From positions 25,884-89,883 of the forward strand of contig NZ_JAECZA010000289.1 of NCBI RefSeq assembly GCF_016056275.1: a stretch of DNA of 64,000 nucleotides, read 5' to 3'. Source of the stretch: Dendronalium phyllosphericum CENA369 (GTDB lineage Bacteria; Cyanobacteriota; Cyanobacteriia; Cyanobacteriales; Nostocaceae). A program made the translations under genes and the position numbers. Below, piece by piece: positions 1-9,205 of the stretch. Below the pieces are notes generated by a model that was not told the origin of the DNA, did no database searches, and worked only from the letters and a program-made list of their open reading frames with translations. Every line of letters begins with the position of its first letter. Positions within the stretch are counted from its first letter, which is position 1.

Positions 1-44
1 CAAGTTTTCGCAGTTTCTCATAATTTTCCCTAAGAAAAACCTTA

Positions 45-230
45 CTAATTGTGTTTGTTTTGCAAAACTTTTGCAGGGTGTTCTTGATTAGTTGAAGTGC
101 TAAATTGTAAATGAGCAATGCCCAAGGCAAGTATGACATGCAACAATGTAATGAGAGCTTTTTCCGAGAAAATAACACTTAGCCCAGTGTTATTGTTTAC
201 TTTCTTGCTTGGGTTACGATTGCTTTTCAT
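45..230 (-). CDS. Doubtful small hypothetical protein
   Basis: This is an open frame of 61 codons with a basic N-terminus and one possible membrane segment around residues 26-41 (rich in L, I, A and V). I recognise no family. It starts at an ATG, but no strong ribosome binding site precedes it. It lies alone at the window edge, upstream of and divergent from the toxin-antitoxin pair that begins at 482. It may be a chance frame. Confidence 0.22.
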   Translation of the reverse strand: MKSNRNPSKKVNNNTGLSVIFSEKALITLLHVILALGIAHLQFSTSTNQEHPAKVLQNKHN

Positions 231-481
231 AATACTCTTGTACTAAAATCTACGAATTTAAATTTAGTACAAACGAACTATATTTGCATAGTTAGTTTTG
301 AAAAAAGTCTGGAAATCAAACTTGCATAACAGTACTGTATAGAGCGCAAAGGTGTGAGCTAATATATCAAATCTATAAATAATACAGTGATATTTAAAAG
401 TTTAATCTATTGTCATAACATTAAAAACTTATTCTGATAATAGACAATAGAGACAAGTTTATTTCCATTTTCCTTATCTTT

Positions 482-793
482 ATGACTATTAAACAACTCC
501 TGTTTCAAGAAATTGAATCCTCTCCAGAATCTCTTCTAGAAGAAACTCTAGATTTTCTGCGCTTTCTTAAAAACAAGCAACAATCAGACAAAAAACATAC
601 ACAGCAACCACAAGTTAAGTCAGAAGAAACCCCAACCAATAGTTATCAATCATCCTACCGCCCACCTTCTGGGCGTTCCATCCTCAGACATGCAGGAACT
701 TGGGAAGGCGAGGACTTTCAAGAGTGTCTTGAGTTGGTTTACGCTACTCGTGGTAAAGCCAAGTTCGATTATGACTTGAATCCTTTTGAATAA
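482..793 (+). CDS. DUF2281-like antitoxin of a PIN toxin pair
   Basis: The protein has 103 residues. The first 35 or so match the helical start common to cyanobacterial DUF2281-type antitoxins (pattern IKQLL..EIE..PE.LLEE.LDFLRFLK). A polar, disordered linker follows (residues 35-60), then a conserved C-terminal part (about 61-103) that would bind the toxin. The stop codon overlaps the ATG of the next gene by one base (TAATG at 791-795), so the two are translationally coupled, antitoxin first. The expected role is to neutralise the PIN RNase and to repress the operon. The family call rests on the N-terminal pattern and on the context. No DNA-binding motif is obvious. Confidence 0.72.
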   Translation: MTIKQLLFQEIESSPESLLEETLDFLRFLKNKQQSDKKHTQQPQVKSEETPTNSYQSSYRPPSGRSILRHAGTWEGEDFQECLELVYATRGKAKFDYDLNPFE

Positions 794-1236
794 TGTACCT
801 ACTTGATACGAACCACTGTAGCGCTATCATTCTTGGAGAACCGAGCGTCATTCGTCGAATAGCTGAAGTTGGGGAATTAAATATTGCAACCTGTGTAATT
901 GTGCAGGGAGAACTTACATATATGATGGAAAATTCTGCTAAAAGAGAAACTAATCTCGCTCGTTTAACAGAATTTTTGGAAGATATAGGAATCTATAGTG
1001 TTACGAAAGACACAGCTAATATTTATGGTCAACTCAAAGCAGCTTTAATGAGACAGTTTGGCCCTAAGGAAAAAAGCAAGCGGAGAAAAACTCAAATAAC
1101 AGACTTGGGTTTTGATGAAAATGACCTCTGGATTGCTGCCCTTGCTCTACAACACAATCTTACAGTCGTATCAGCTGATAGCGATTTTCAGCGGATTAAA
1201 CAGATAAGAGCATTGTCCGTTGAATCTTGGTTGTAA
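793..1236 (+). CDS. VapC-like PIN-domain ribonuclease toxin
   Basis: This 147-residue protein is a complete PIN domain. It starts YLLDTNHCSAII, with the first acidic residue at D5. It has a conserved glutamate in VIVQGELTYM near residue 40 and the late acidic block ENDLWIAALAL...LTVVSADSDF near residues 113-135. These residues form the Mg2+-dependent RNase site of VapC toxins, which cleave tRNA or rRNA in characterised members. All expected acidic residues are present, so the toxin should be active. It overlaps the antitoxin by one base. The insertion KEKSKRRKTQ near residues 93-102 is basic and may contact RNA (inference). Confidence 0.85.
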   Translation: MYLLDTNHCSAIILGEPSVIRRIAEVGELNIATCVIVQGELTYMMENSAKRETNLARLTEFLEDIGIYSVTKDTANIYGQLKAALMRQFGPKEKSKRRKTQITDLGFDENDLWIAALALQHNLTVVSADSDFQRIKQIRALSVESWL

Positions 1237-1480
1237 ACCTTGCTTTATTGATTTCACTTATGCTTGAAAATGCTATTTCAGAAATTATCGGTAAACGATA
1301 GACAACTTCAAGCAAAACCTTTGGTAAAAAAGTTGCCAAGATTGAACTCAACCTCGCATTTGCATCAAATTTCTTGAAGAGTCGGTGTAAACCTAAAACA
1401 CACTTACACTAACTAACAACACGGCAGTTGACCTAGCCACTGCTAGTAGGGCATGAATTAAAGATAGCGATCGCAATGCT

Positions 1481-1722
1481 TCAATCGGCAACTAAGTAAC
1501 AAATCCATAGCTTTACTGTCCGAGATGTCCGCTGTAGTATGCTTGTTAGCATTTTGATTATCGTAGACCTACCCGCACTATTGCGGCCGATAAAGGCGAT
1601 CGCCTGACTATCAAGAATGCTGAGACTAATACAGCAACAATCTCTATTCGCGTGCGGTTGAATCCCCAACCTTGGCTGAAGGTAAACTTCTTACATAAAT
1701 TTTCTAGTTCGACGGCAGCCAT
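1481..1722 (-). pseudogene. Remnant of an ABC-transporter ATP-binding gene
   Basis: Reading the minus strand from an ATG at 1720-1722 gives MAAVELENLCKKFT, the usual start of an ABC ATPase. The frame then shifts near 1660. The new frame reads AFIGRNSAGRSTIIKMLTS, a corrupted Walker A region (family form FIGPNGAGKST followed by IKMLTG). The glycine, lysine and proline changes (N-G-A-G-K to N-S-A-G-R) would abolish nucleotide binding. It ends after about 80 codons and has no signature motif or Walker B. This is a decayed fragment, not a functional gene. The remaining sequence at 1237-1480 and 1723-1998 shows no gene. Confidence 0.75.
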
Positions 1723-1998
1723 CACCGATGAACTCCTACATTTTGTAAATCAAAAGACTACAATCAGTTGGCGATCGATCTGACGTTTTAAATTTTTAAT
1801 TTATTAGTAACTTTTTTTGGTTTTGCATGTGCCTTTAGGAAGATTTTAAGGTGATTTTATTGATAAATAGCTAAAAAAAGGAATGGTTATTTAAAAACTC
1901 AGGCTGGCTAGACCATAAGCGTTGTAACTCCGATTTTTTGGGGATAACATGGGAATAAATTCCTATCTTCGTACACCACGTCTGGTGTCAGTTTTTTT

Positions 1999-2265
1999 AT
2001 GGAAATACAGTTAATTAACATCGGTTTTGGCAACATCGTATCTGCTAACCGAGTAGTTGCCATTGTTAGTCCAGAATCTGCTCCAATTAAGCGGATAATT
2101 ACCGATGCGCGAGACAGAGGTCAACTAGTTGATGCAACTTATGGTCGGCGGACTAGGGCTGTAATTATCACTGATTCCAGCCATGTAATTCTTTCAGCGA
2201 TTCAACCAGAAACGGTAGCAAATCGTTTTGTGATTTCCCGCGAGCATCATGTTGTAGATAATTAA
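1999..2265 (+). CDS. RemA-family (DUF370) regulatory protein
   Basis: The 88-residue protein matches the small RemA/DUF370 family. It begins [20 protein letters not shown], then carries the conserved block [34 protein letters not shown] (residues 30-63) with the basic residues that bind DNA in Bacillus RemA, an activator of matrix genes. In cyanobacteria and Firmicutes this gene commonly lies just upstream of gmk, as here (about 175 bp apart). It probably forms an oligomeric DNA-binding ring. Its targets in cyanobacteria cannot be told from the sequence. The family call is secure and the regulatory role is by analogy. Confidence 0.85.
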   Translation: MEIQLINIGFGNIVSANRVVAIVSPESAPIKRIITDARDRGQLVDATYGRRTRAVIITDSSHVILSAIQPETVANRFVISREHHVVDN

Positions 2266-2438
2266 CGCAGGGTGGGTCAATAGCCCCACTCCTATTTGCA
2301 CCACATCGGCAGTACCATGTGAATTAGATATTTCTGTCACTCGTGCTACAAACTTGTTAGTCAAAGTTCGCTCAAACAACGAACACAACGCTAACGACTA
2401 AGGAATAATATTTATTGATTAATTCACAGGTTAAACGG

Positions 2439-3038
2439 ATGATGCAAGTTTTACCAATCCAGAGTTGTGCTACTACCAAAGAAGGTCAGTCTCCAGGCAA
2501 ACTGATTGTTCTAACTGGCCCTAGCGGGGTTGGCAAAGGCACTTTAATGCGATCGCTATTACAGCGTCATCCCGAATTGTATTATTCCGTATCGGTGACG
2601 ACTCGTTCTCCCCGTCCTGGAGAAATCAACGGCAAAAACTATTACTTTATGAGCCGCAGCAAGTTTGAACAACTGGTTGCTCAAGGTCAATTCTTAGAGT
2701 GGGCGGAATTTGCTGGTAATTATTACGGCACTCTCCGTGAAGCTGTCCTTAACCAGGTTTTGTCTGGTAAGTTGGTAGTGCTGGAAATTGAGCTAGAAGG
2801 GGCAAGACAAATTCGTGCTTCCTTTCCTAGCGCCCTCAGCATTTTTATTTTGCCGCCTTCTTTTGAGGAATTAGAGAAACGGATACGCGGTCGCGGACAG
2901 GACTCACAAGAAGCGATCGCTCGTCGTCTGTGCCGTGCCCAAGTAGAAATTCAAGCTGCTGATGAGTTTGATATTCAAATCGTTAATGATGATTTTGAAA
3001 CAGCTCTCAATGCGATCGAAGCAGCTTTGTTTAAATAA
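2439..3038 (+). CDS. gmk: Guanylate kinase
   Basis: This enzyme phosphorylates GMP to GDP with ATP in the cytoplasm. The P-loop GPSGVGKGT lies near residues 28-36. The GMP-binding core follows ([20 protein letters not shown]) and then the lid and C-terminal helix regions; the length of about 200 residues is normal. The frame extends back to a TTG at 2415, but the tandem ATGs at 2439 and 2442 are the likelier starts. The N-terminal extension of about 20 residues before the kinase fold is variable. The gene follows the remA-like gene on the same strand and probably shares its transcript. Confidence 0.95.
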   Translation: MMQVLPIQSCATTKEGQSPGKLIVLTGPSGVGKGTLMRSLLQRHPELYYSVSVTTRSPRPGEINGKNYYFMSRSKFEQLVAQGQFLEWAEFAGNYYGTLREAVLNQVLSGKLVVLEIELEGARQIRASFPSALSIFILPPSFEELEKRIRGRGQDSQEAIARRLCRAQVEIQAADEFDIQIVNDDFETALNAIEAALFK

Positions 3039-3086
3039 TTAAAATTCCTGAAAACGACAACCAAGCATTCTTTATACCAAACAGTA

Positions 3087-3127
3087 AAGGACACAGAGAA
3101 AAAGCATAGCTGTTTCTTTGTGTCCTT
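3087..3127 (+). terminator. Hairpin after gmk
   Basis: An arm starting AAGGACACAGAGAAA at 3087 pairs with TTTCTTTGTGTCCTT ending at 3127 (one G-U pair), with a loop of about 11 bases. A T-rich run follows (ATTTTTTATTT). The position 50 bp after the gmk stop suits a factor-independent terminator. The sequence also resembles the ACACAAAGAAA repeats scattered in cyanobacterial intergenic DNA. Confidence 0.6.
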
Positions 3128-3252
3128 CAAACATTTTTTATTTCTGCTTTATTGCCAACAATTAGATTGGTAATGTCAGTTGTCATTAGTCAGTTGCTAA
3201 TTTTTTTACTAACCACTGACTACTGACAAAGTTACAACTACCCAAAATTCAA

Positions 3253-3774
3253 TTAACCAAATAAACCTTGAATTAGTTCAAGATTGCTAGTCAAAAAGTA
3301 AGCGACTACTGCACCACCAATACCACCAATTAAGAAACTGCTGGCAAAGTTGTTCCAGCTTTCTTTAGAGTTAAAAGCATCTGCTGGTGGGTTGGGTACG
3401 GTAACACTAGCAAGTGCTTTAGGAGGATTGCTATTGGCATATAGAGATAAAGCACCAGTAAGAAGCACAACCAAGCCAATAGCTGATAGTAATCCAGCTA
3501 AGTTAGCATTGTCTGAATTCCGCAGAGGACCCAACTTAGCGAAGGGGCCAAATATCCAGTAACCATGAGCTGCTCCAATTTCTATCGCACGCCTACCAAC
3601 ACTGAGACCTGGGCGATAGGCAGGCAAGTTATTAATAAACCACTTCACCAAGGGTGAAGAGTTAATTGGTGTTTCTAGGTTGCCTTGCTGAGGATCGCGC
3701 CCTGCGGGAAAAACTACTTCCCGATTTCTCGGATCGCTGGGCAGATTTTTTGATGCATCTACTGCTTGCGCCAT
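3253..3774 (-). CDS. psaL: Photosystem I reaction centre subunit XI
   Basis: The 173-residue thylakoid membrane subunit forms the contact surface for photosystem I trimers or tetramers. The N-terminal stretch holds the conserved TPINSSPLVKWFINNLPAYR followed by the chlorophyll-binding region RRAIEIGAAHGYWIFGPF. Membrane segments lie near residues 88-112 and 143-165. It is the last gene of the psaF-psaJ-psaL cluster on the minus strand, about 270 bp after psaJ. That order is typical of Nostocales, in which photosystem I forms tetramers as well as trimers (established for the group, not shown here). Confidence 0.97.
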   Translation of the reverse strand: MAQAVDASKNLPSDPRNREVVFPAGRDPQQGNLETPINSSPLVKWFINNLPAYRPGLSVGRRAIEIGAAHGYWIFGPFAKLGPLRNSDNANLAGLLSAIGLVVLLTGALSLYANSNPPKALASVTVPNPPADAFNSKESWNNFASSFLIGGIGGAVVAYFLTSNLELIQGLFG

Positions 3775-4042
3775 ATTTTATGTTCGCCTCTAAATTACAA
3801 TGGTGGCATTTTTATATTAATAATATTCGTAGCCAAAGATGCTTTTTATTTGCGAAGTTAAAAAAAATTAATTTAATTGCTTTCATAGAATGAAACTCGC
3901 AAGCTATGTAGCCTTACGAGTTTCAAAAAGATATTTTCACAGCCTATTTTGGCAACAATTTAACCTAATTAGGCTGAACAACTCAACAACACAAATTTAG
4001 GCAAAAGACAACACATTCAACTGTCTTCAATCTATTTTCTAC

Positions 4043-4192
4043 TTATGGTAGTGGGTGGAAAAGTAGATCCGGGAAAAAGCGGTTGAATTCAATCAAAATA
4101 CCTGCTGTGATTGTCAGCCAAATGGTAGCTGCCACTGGCGCGGTGGAAAGAAATTTAATCAAATAGGATGGTTGATCGCCTTTGTCCGCCAT
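4043..4192 (-). CDS. psaJ: Photosystem I reaction centre subunit IX
   Basis: A 49-codon gene starting at the ATG at 4190-4192 encodes a single-span membrane protein. It opens [19 protein letters not shown], continues through the membrane helix [20 protein letters not shown], and ends PDLLFHPLP. The helix and the ENRF-like end (here [10 protein letters not shown]) are the PsaJ signature. It lies 39 bp downstream of psaF on the same strand, the standard pairing, because PsaJ anchors PsaF near P700. Its length is normal for the family. Confidence 0.95.
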   Translation of the reverse strand: MADKGDQPSYLIKFLSTAPVAATIWLTITAGILIEFNRFFPDLLFHPLP

Positions 4193-4231
4193 GAATTTAG
4201 CCTCCAAAACAAATGAATGAATTACACCGAA

Positions 4232-4726
4232 TTAACGTGGAGAAACTGGAATTTCTTGATCTTTGGCTGTTAATTTGCCAGAAAGAAATTCTTGGAGTGC
4301 TGCTGCTGGCCAAGCAAAGCCTGAAGCAATAATGGGTAATGCCAAGCCAAGGTCGATTTGGATCTCTTTTAGCTCAGGATTGGAATCCTTCTTGACAGCT
4401 TGTATGTAGGCACGACCTACCCAACCAATCCAACCAGCAATATAAAGGAAGAGAATACTAGGAATCAAAAAGTCGCCAGCGCGGTCAAGACGACCATCAA
4501 CAATCAAGTGGGGATAACCCTCAGGCCCGCATAGAGCTTGTGAATAACGCTCAAACCGCTTTTGCCCTGATTGGGGATCGGCAGTGGTGTTACGGGCATT
4601 TTGTGCCAGTGCTTGAAAAGCAGGAGAGTCTTTACAGGGTACGAGATCGGCCCCTAAAGCTTTTGCTGGTGGAGCAAAACTAAATGAAAGACAAATCACT
4701 AAAATCAAAGCAAACAATCGTCGCAT
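4232..4726 (-). CDS. psaF: Photosystem I reaction centre subunit III
   Basis: The 164-residue precursor has a cleavable signal peptide (about residues 1-23, ending AKAL) that directs the N-terminal domain to the thylakoid lumen. The mature start has [12 protein letters not shown] with a conserved cysteine, and the second conserved cysteine is in [17 protein letters not shown]. The C-terminal half carries the membrane segment [20 protein letters not shown]. It contributes to the docking site for plastocyanin or cytochrome c6. It heads the cluster and is followed by psaJ and psaL. Confidence 0.97.
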   Translation of the reverse strand: MRRLFALILVICLSFSFAPPAKALGADLVPCKDSPAFQALAQNARNTTADPQSGQKRFERYSQALCGPEGYPHLIVDGRLDRAGDFLIPSILFLYIAGWIGWVGRAYIQAVKKDSNPELKEIQIDLGLALPIIASGFAWPAAALQEFLSGKLTAKDQEIPVSPR

Positions 4727-4902
4727 GAAGTTATTTCCTTTTATTACAAAAGAAAAAGTTTTATGTACAAAACGAAGCGGCTTGTACAGTCTTTATTTGG
4801 ATAACTAGCATGTCATCATACTCTTGCGCGGGAACCGAGTAAAGTTTAAGTAAATAAAAGTTAAAGCTTCTCAAACAAGTTGTTATTTGGCACAACCTTA
4901 AA

Positions 4903-5952
4903 ATGGCAATCGTTTTAGCAATCGAATCTAGCTGTGATGAAACTGCTGTTGCAATTGTTAACAATCGTCAAGTTTGCAGCAGTATCATTGCCTCGCAAAT
5001 CTCTGTTCATCAGCAGTATGGCGGGGTAGTACCGGAAGTCGCATCCCGCCAGCATTTAGAAACAATAAATGGAGCGATCGCTAAGGCTTTAGAGCAAGCC
5101 AAACTAGATTGGGGGCAAATTGAGGGAATCGCTGCAACTTGTGCCCCTGGACTAGTAGGAGCGCTATTAGTAGGCTTAACTGCGGCCAAAACCTTGGCGA
5201 TCGTACATAAAAAGCCATTTTTAGGCGTTCATCACCTTGAAGGTCACATTTACGCTACTTATTTGAGCGAACCAAGTTTAGAGCCTCCTTTTCTTAGCTT
5301 ACTCGTTTCTGGCGGACATACAAGCTTGATTTATGTCAAGGATTGTGGTAGGTATGAAACGTTGGGTGAGACCCGCGACGATGCCGCAGGTGAAGCTTTT
5401 GACAAAGTAGCGCGGTTATTAAAGCTGGGTTATCCAGGCGGCCCGGTAATTGACAAGCTGGCCCAAGAGGGTAATCCCCTAGCTTTTGCCTTACCAGAAG
5501 GAAAAGTTTCCCTACCGAGCGGTGGATATCACCCCTATGATGGCAGTTTTAGTGGGTTAAAGACAGCGGTACTGCGTTTAGTGCAGCAGTTAGAGAAAGA
5601 TGGTGGAGAAGTACCAATAACAGACGTAGCGGCTAGCTTTCAAGAAACTGTAGCGCGATCGCTAACCAAAAGAGCGATCGCTTGTGCCCTAGACTATGGT
5701 CTAAATACCATTGCTGTTGGTGGAGGGGTAGCAGCTAATAGCGGGCTGAGAAAAACTTTACAAGCAACCGCTGCCAAGCATAACCTCCGCGTCCTGTTCC
5801 CCCCCATGAAATTTTGTACCGATAATGCTGCCATGATTGCCTGTGCAGCAGCTGACCATTTATCCCGCGGTCATACATCCCCAATCACCTTAGGTGTTGA
5901 GTCTCGGTTAGCCTTAACCCAGGTGATGAAGCTATATCAGCCTGCTGGATAG
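4903..5952 (+). CDS. tsaD: tRNA N6-adenosine threonylcarbamoyltransferase
   Basis: The enzyme transfers threonylcarbamoyl from its AMP adduct to A37 of ANN-decoding tRNAs, working with TsaB and TsaE. The protein has 349 residues. The ASKHA opening is [14 protein letters not shown]; the metal-binding histidines are in [11 protein letters not shown]; the nucleotide-binding loop is [10 protein letters not shown]; and the C-terminal part has [13 protein letters not shown]. All catalytic motifs are intact. It is divergent from psaF. The YrdC/Sua5 protein that makes its substrate lies at 12061, so two steps of t6A synthesis are in this window. Confidence 0.96.
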   Translation: MAIVLAIESSCDETAVAIVNNRQVCSSIIASQISVHQQYGGVVPEVASRQHLETINGAIAKALEQAKLDWGQIEGIAATCAPGLVGALLVGLTAAKTLAIVHKKPFLGVHHLEGHIYATYLSEPSLEPPFLSLLVSGGHTSLIYVKDCGRYETLGETRDDAAGEAFDKVARLLKLGYPGGPVIDKLAQEGNPLAFALPEGKVSLPSGGYHPYDGSFSGLKTAVLRLVQQLEKDGGEVPITDVAASFQETVARSLTKRAIACALDYGLNTIAVGGGVAANSGLRKTLQATAAKHNLRVLFPPMKFCTDNAAMIACAAADHLSRGHTSPITLGVESRLALTQVMKLYQPAG

Positions 5953-5979
5953 TTAAATGATTAATAACCACTGACTCTT

Positions 5980-6052
5980 GTACAGACGCGATTAATGAGC
6001 CAGCGCGTTGCGGGGGTTCCCCCCGTTGTAGCGACTGGCGTCGCGTCTGTAC
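5980..6052. repeat. REP-like palindromic repeat
   Basis: The outer arms GTACAGACGCGA (5980-5991) and TCGCGTCTGTAC (6041-6052) are perfect inverted repeats. Inside lies a second hairpin, CGGGGGTTCCCCCCG. The same ACAGACGCGAT core recurs at 50016 and 60631, and a variant lies at 35801. It sits after the tsaD stop, between two convergent genes, and is flanked by TGACTAATAAC-type heptamer repeats. Confidence 0.8.
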
Positions 6053-6068
6053 GACAACCGATAACTGA

Positions 6069-7001
6069 CTAATAACTTTTGACTACTGACTCTTGAGCGT
6101 TAACTATTGACCGAATGTGAGAAGCAACCGCATCTGGCTGTTCTAACATTGCCAGATGTCCACAATCAGGAATTTCAATCACATTGTCTCCGCAATATTG
6201 AAAAAGCCGATGAAAGCTAGCCAAATGGCGCACATACTTAGGTTCCATTACTTTGTCATTGGCACCAGCGAAAAAATATACTGGCTGTTTCAGTTGAGAC
6301 ACTAGCTGGGGTAAACGGTTGATTTCTTCTTCAGTTGTAGAGTCTAATAGCGCTCCCATAGAAGCTTCTGGGTCGGCTACGACGAAATCAATCACTCGTT
6401 GACGTGCCCAATAACGTTCCAAAGGACGGGCTACACTTGTTCGAGTAAATAGCAGATCGATTAAAGGAACCTGAGATAACCAGCGAGGACGGACTTGCAA
6501 AAACCGCTGTCCTGCGGAACGAAATTCCTCAAAGGCTTCTTTGAGATAAATACCGCCGCCTGCATTGATACAGATGACCCCTTGAATACACTCAGGCATT
6601 TGAGCAGCTGCCCATAGAGCGATTGTACCGCCTAATGAATGCCCAATTAGCCAAGCATTGGTAATATTTAGCTGTCGCAAAAGCACTGCTAAATCACGAG
6701 CATAAGCCGCTGGAGTGTAAAGGGAATCAAATGATGAGTTGAGCGCTCTACTAGAGTTAGGAGTCAAATCTAAAGAAGTTTGTGCTCGACTACAATCTGT
6801 TTCTGGCAAAGACTGAGATTCACCAAATCCTCGCAAATCATAAGAAAGACATTGCAAATCTACTGAAAGGCGAGAAATCACAGGTTGCCAGTATCCACGG
6901 CTATTTAGCCAACCGTGGATAAATACCAAAGCATAGGGGCAGGATGTAGGAGCCGTTAGTTCGTATGCGTGTGGAACGCCCAAGATTTCAATGGTTGCCA
7001 T
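6069..7001 (-). CDS. Alpha/beta hydrolase
   Basis: This 310-residue protein has the alpha/beta-hydrolase fold. The oxyanion-side motif is ALVFIHGWLNSRGYW near residues 25-39, the nucleophile elbow is LIGHSLGG, the acid lies in FAGANDKVMEP, and the catalytic histidine is in IPDCGHLAMLEQP. The triad Ser-Asp-His is therefore complete. The frame runs upstream to 7052, but the ATG at 7001 gives MATIEILGVPHAYE, a start that suits the fold. The substrate cannot be told; such proteins in cyanobacteria are often annotated as esterases or haloperoxidase-like enzymes. It lies downstream of the ACT-domain gene on the same strand. Confidence 0.85.
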   Translation of the reverse strand: MATIEILGVPHAYELTAPTSCPYALVFIHGWLNSRGYWQPVISRLSVDLQCLSYDLRGFGESQSLPETDCSRAQTSLDLTPNSSRALNSSFDSLYTPAAYARDLAVLLRQLNITNAWLIGHSLGGTIALWAAAQMPECIQGVICINAGGGIYLKEAFEEFRSAGQRFLQVRPRWLSQVPLIDLLFTRTSVARPLERYWARQRVIDFVVADPEASMGALLDSTTEEEINRLPQLVSQLKQPVYFFAGANDKVMEPKYVRHLASFHRLFQYCGDNVIEIPDCGHLAMLEQPDAVASHIRSIVNAQESVVKSY

Positions 7002-7057
7002 ACTTATATCGTACTCCCAAGCAGAGGTAAGACTAAATAAGGAATGACACACATAAG

Positions 7058-7100
7058 TTAAAAATTAAAAGTTTTTAATTTTACATTTTTAATTTTTAAT
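7058..7100 (-). terminator. AT-rich hairpin between ACT-domain gene and hydrolase
   Basis: The arms TTAAAAATTAAAA and TTTTTAATTTTTAA face each other across about 15 bases. The hairpin sits just downstream of the ACT-domain gene on the minus strand. It could end that transcript or weaken read-through. The stem is all A-T, so the call is tentative. Confidence 0.4.
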
Positions 7101-7107
7101 TGTACGT

Positions 7108-7827
7108 TCACTTACCTAACAACCTCTGTCGCACACCTTCAGCAATTTTGTGACCCAGATATTCCGGAATTAAGCTTTCATTTGGCCCTAACAAATAAAG
7201 AATCAGCCTTGTACGTCCACGCCAAACCAATAAATTGGCATTGACTACCAGCAAATCTTCTTGCCAAATGGCATACATGACTTTATAAAATAATCCTGGT
7301 TGGTTATCAGCTTCAATTACTAAAGCAGGAAGATGAAATACTGGATCGACATAAAACTCTGTCTGTACTTGTTCTAAGCCAGTGTCTAAGTTGAATTCTA
7401 CTGCTAGCATCTCTTCTACCTCAAACCGCCCTCCCAAAGCCTCACGAATGGCACGGCAAACGTTTTCTGCGGTTTTCTCTGTCAAGGCTTTGCTGCCACG
7501 AGATACCAATAATTTGATAAAAACCAACATCGGCGGTCGAATTTGACCATATAAGCTTAAACCGTGGATAGTTAGCCCATAAGCTGCCAGTACACCAAAA
7601 ATATCGCTGAGAAGAAACGACTGGTTGCGGTAGGCAAAATGTAGGGCACTTTTGCTACCTTCCGGTTTTAACTCTATAACGGCGCGTCTGGTTTTATAGA
7701 GACGGTAAGCTAGCCGCAAGTTTTGCAGTTGAATTTCACTGCTAACGAATTGCTCATAAAACTGGGGAAACGCTCGATTGAAGCGCTTTAAGAGTTCTAG
7801 AGTGGAAGATTTTAAACCAGAAGCCAT
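7108..7827 (-). CDS. ACT-domain protein related to GlnD C-terminus
   Basis: The 239-residue protein seems to have two ACT-like small-molecule-binding modules. The first is around residues 70-115 (FAYRNQSFLLSDIFGVLAAYGLTIHGLSLYG). The second is around 165-215 (LVIEADNQPGLFYKVMYAIWQEDLLVVNANL), where DNQPGL is the typical ACT start. The pattern resembles the tail of the uridylyltransferase GlnD, but there is no catalytic nucleotidyltransferase domain. It is a conserved stand-alone protein in cyanobacteria, and a role in sensing amino acids or nitrogen is plausible inference only. Confidence 0.7.
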   Translation of the reverse strand: MASGLKSSTLELLKRFNRAFPQFYEQFVSSEIQLQNLRLAYRLYKTRRAVIELKPEGSKSALHFAYRNQSFLLSDIFGVLAAYGLTIHGLSLYGQIRPPMLVFIKLLVSRGSKALTEKTAENVCRAIREALGGRFEVEEMLAVEFNLDTGLEQVQTEFYVDPVFHLPALVIEADNQPGLFYKVMYAIWQEDLLVVNANLLVWRGRTRLILYLLGPNESLIPEYLGHKIAEGVRQRLLGK

Positions 7828-8275
7828 GGGGACTGAGGATTGGGGGTTGGGGACTGGAATTGCGAACTAGGGATTGGGAAACTCTACTATAAATTCACTA
7901 GAGAAAAAATCATTACGCCTGATATGTAAACATGTAGTGTTACCAATTTTTGTCCTATAGTCTTCATTTTCTTTAAAGATAAGGGCTTGTGACAAATTAT
8001 TCTCTAATCCCTAATCCCTAGTTAGTCAGATACAATTCACTTTCATGTCCTTGCCTTTTGGGGAATTTCTCCTAGGCCTTACAACAAAATGCTAAAGTTG
8101 AAAATGATTGGTGTGAAACACACTTTTGAAAGCTGTTGCCACTGGTAATTCCTTATACACCCAAAGCAATTTAAGTGTAAGGCTGATTTTAGATGGTATT
8201 GGCTTACCAAAAGGTGAATCAACACTCATAGAGAGTGGCAACCGATTTTAGTTATACTACCCGAACCACGTTGGC
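7828..8275. other. Intergenic region with short repeats
   Basis: This 448 bp separates the ACT-domain gene from the GNAT gene. The first 60 bases are G-rich STRR-type units such as GGGACTGAGGATTGGGG and GGGGACTGG. A second cluster at 8010-8030 reads CTAATCCCTAATCCCTAG. I see no gene or RNA structure. Promoters of the two divergent genes should lie here. Confidence 0.5.
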
Positions 8276-8800
8276 ATGGGTTTTTGGAAAACTTGGTTTA
8301 GTACTCCTGAATCTGTATCGGCAACTAAGACAACAGGCTTTGAAGACCATACAGCAGCTGCGGGCGACCCTAACGCCAACAGCGATCGCATCGTTTTTAG
8401 TACGGAGCGAGATATCGATCTATATGAACTAGAAGAACTATGTGATGCTGTCGGTTGGTCGCGTCGTCCTTTGAGAAAAGTAAAAAAAGCTATTGAGCAT
8501 AGTTTTCTCGTAGCCTCTATGTGGCAAGTGCGAGGAAACCAAAGGCGACTCATCGGTTTTGCCCGTGCTACCTCAGATCACGCATTTAATGCCACTATTT
8601 GGGATGTGGTAGTTCACCCAGACTTTCAAGGTAAAGGACTGGGCAAGGCATTGATGAAATACGTGCTGAAAAAACTTAGAAGTGAAGAAATTAGCAACGT
8701 AACTCTTTTTGCCGACCCTCATGTTGTAGATTTCTATCGTGGTATGGGCTTCATGTCCGACCCAGAAGGTATTAAAGGTATGTTCTGGTATCCACACTAA
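8276..8800 (+). CDS. GNAT N-acetyltransferase
   Basis: The 174-residue protein has a polar 40-residue N-terminal extension and then a GNAT fold. Strand 4 and the acetyl-CoA loop are clear: [20 protein letters not shown] followed by [14 protein letters not shown], where Q-G-K-G-L-G-K is the pyrophosphate-binding motif. The tail [10 protein letters not shown] is also typical. The sequence resembles the cyanobacterial/plastid NSI-like (SNAT) acetyltransferases, enzymes reported to acetylate proteins or arylalkylamines; the substrate here is unknown. A shorter paralog lies at 13773-14243 with the same core. Confidence 0.85.
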   Translation: MGFWKTWFSTPESVSATKTTGFEDHTAAAGDPNANSDRIVFSTERDIDLYELEELCDAVGWSRRPLRKVKKAIEHSFLVASMWQVRGNQRRLIGFARATSDHAFNATIWDVVVHPDFQGKGLGKALMKYVLKKLRSEEISNVTLFADPHVVDFYRGMGFMSDPEGIKGMFWYPH

Positions 8801-9131
8801 TGTTGAAAAGCAAATCCCTGCAAGCCACACAAAACTCAGCGATCGCAAGTAAATTCTCTAACTAGAATGTGGTTTGACTGAGAACAATTCACAAGCAACC
8901 ACAAGCAACCAGATGTCTTTATTTATAAAGGTAAGTTGCTACTAAAACTTGAATCGCTGTTGGCCGATAATTAATTTTACTTAGACTACGATCGAAGTAA
9001 TGAGTCAATATTTTCTAAATCTGGTATGATAACTTTGGTTATGTGGTATAGTAGAGTAAGGCTGTTTTGCCAAACTTAAGCAATAGCTATTGTGTAAGCT
9101 AAAAACCAGTAACCTTCAAAGTAAATATATC
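8801..9131. other. Intergenic region upstream of tRNA-Pro
   Basis: The 331 bp between the GNAT gene and the tRNA holds one HIP1 site and an exact repeat of CAAGCAACCA in tandem near 8891-8911. I see no gene. The tRNA promoter should lie in the last 100 bases. Confidence 0.4.
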
Positions 9132-9205
9132 CGGGATGTAGCGCAGCTTGGTAGCGCGCCTGCTTTGGGAGCAGGATGCCGCAGGTTCAAATCCTGTCAT
9201 CCCGA
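9132..9205 (+). tRNA. tRNA-Pro (anticodon TGG)
   Basis: The acceptor arms CGGGATG (9132-9138) and CATCCCG (9198-9204) pair fully and are followed by discriminator A. The anticodon stem CCTGC/GCAGG encloses the loop TTTGGGA, with anticodon TGG. The T loop GGTTCAAATC is canonical. CCA is not encoded. The 74-base length is normal and there is no intron. Confidence 0.96.
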
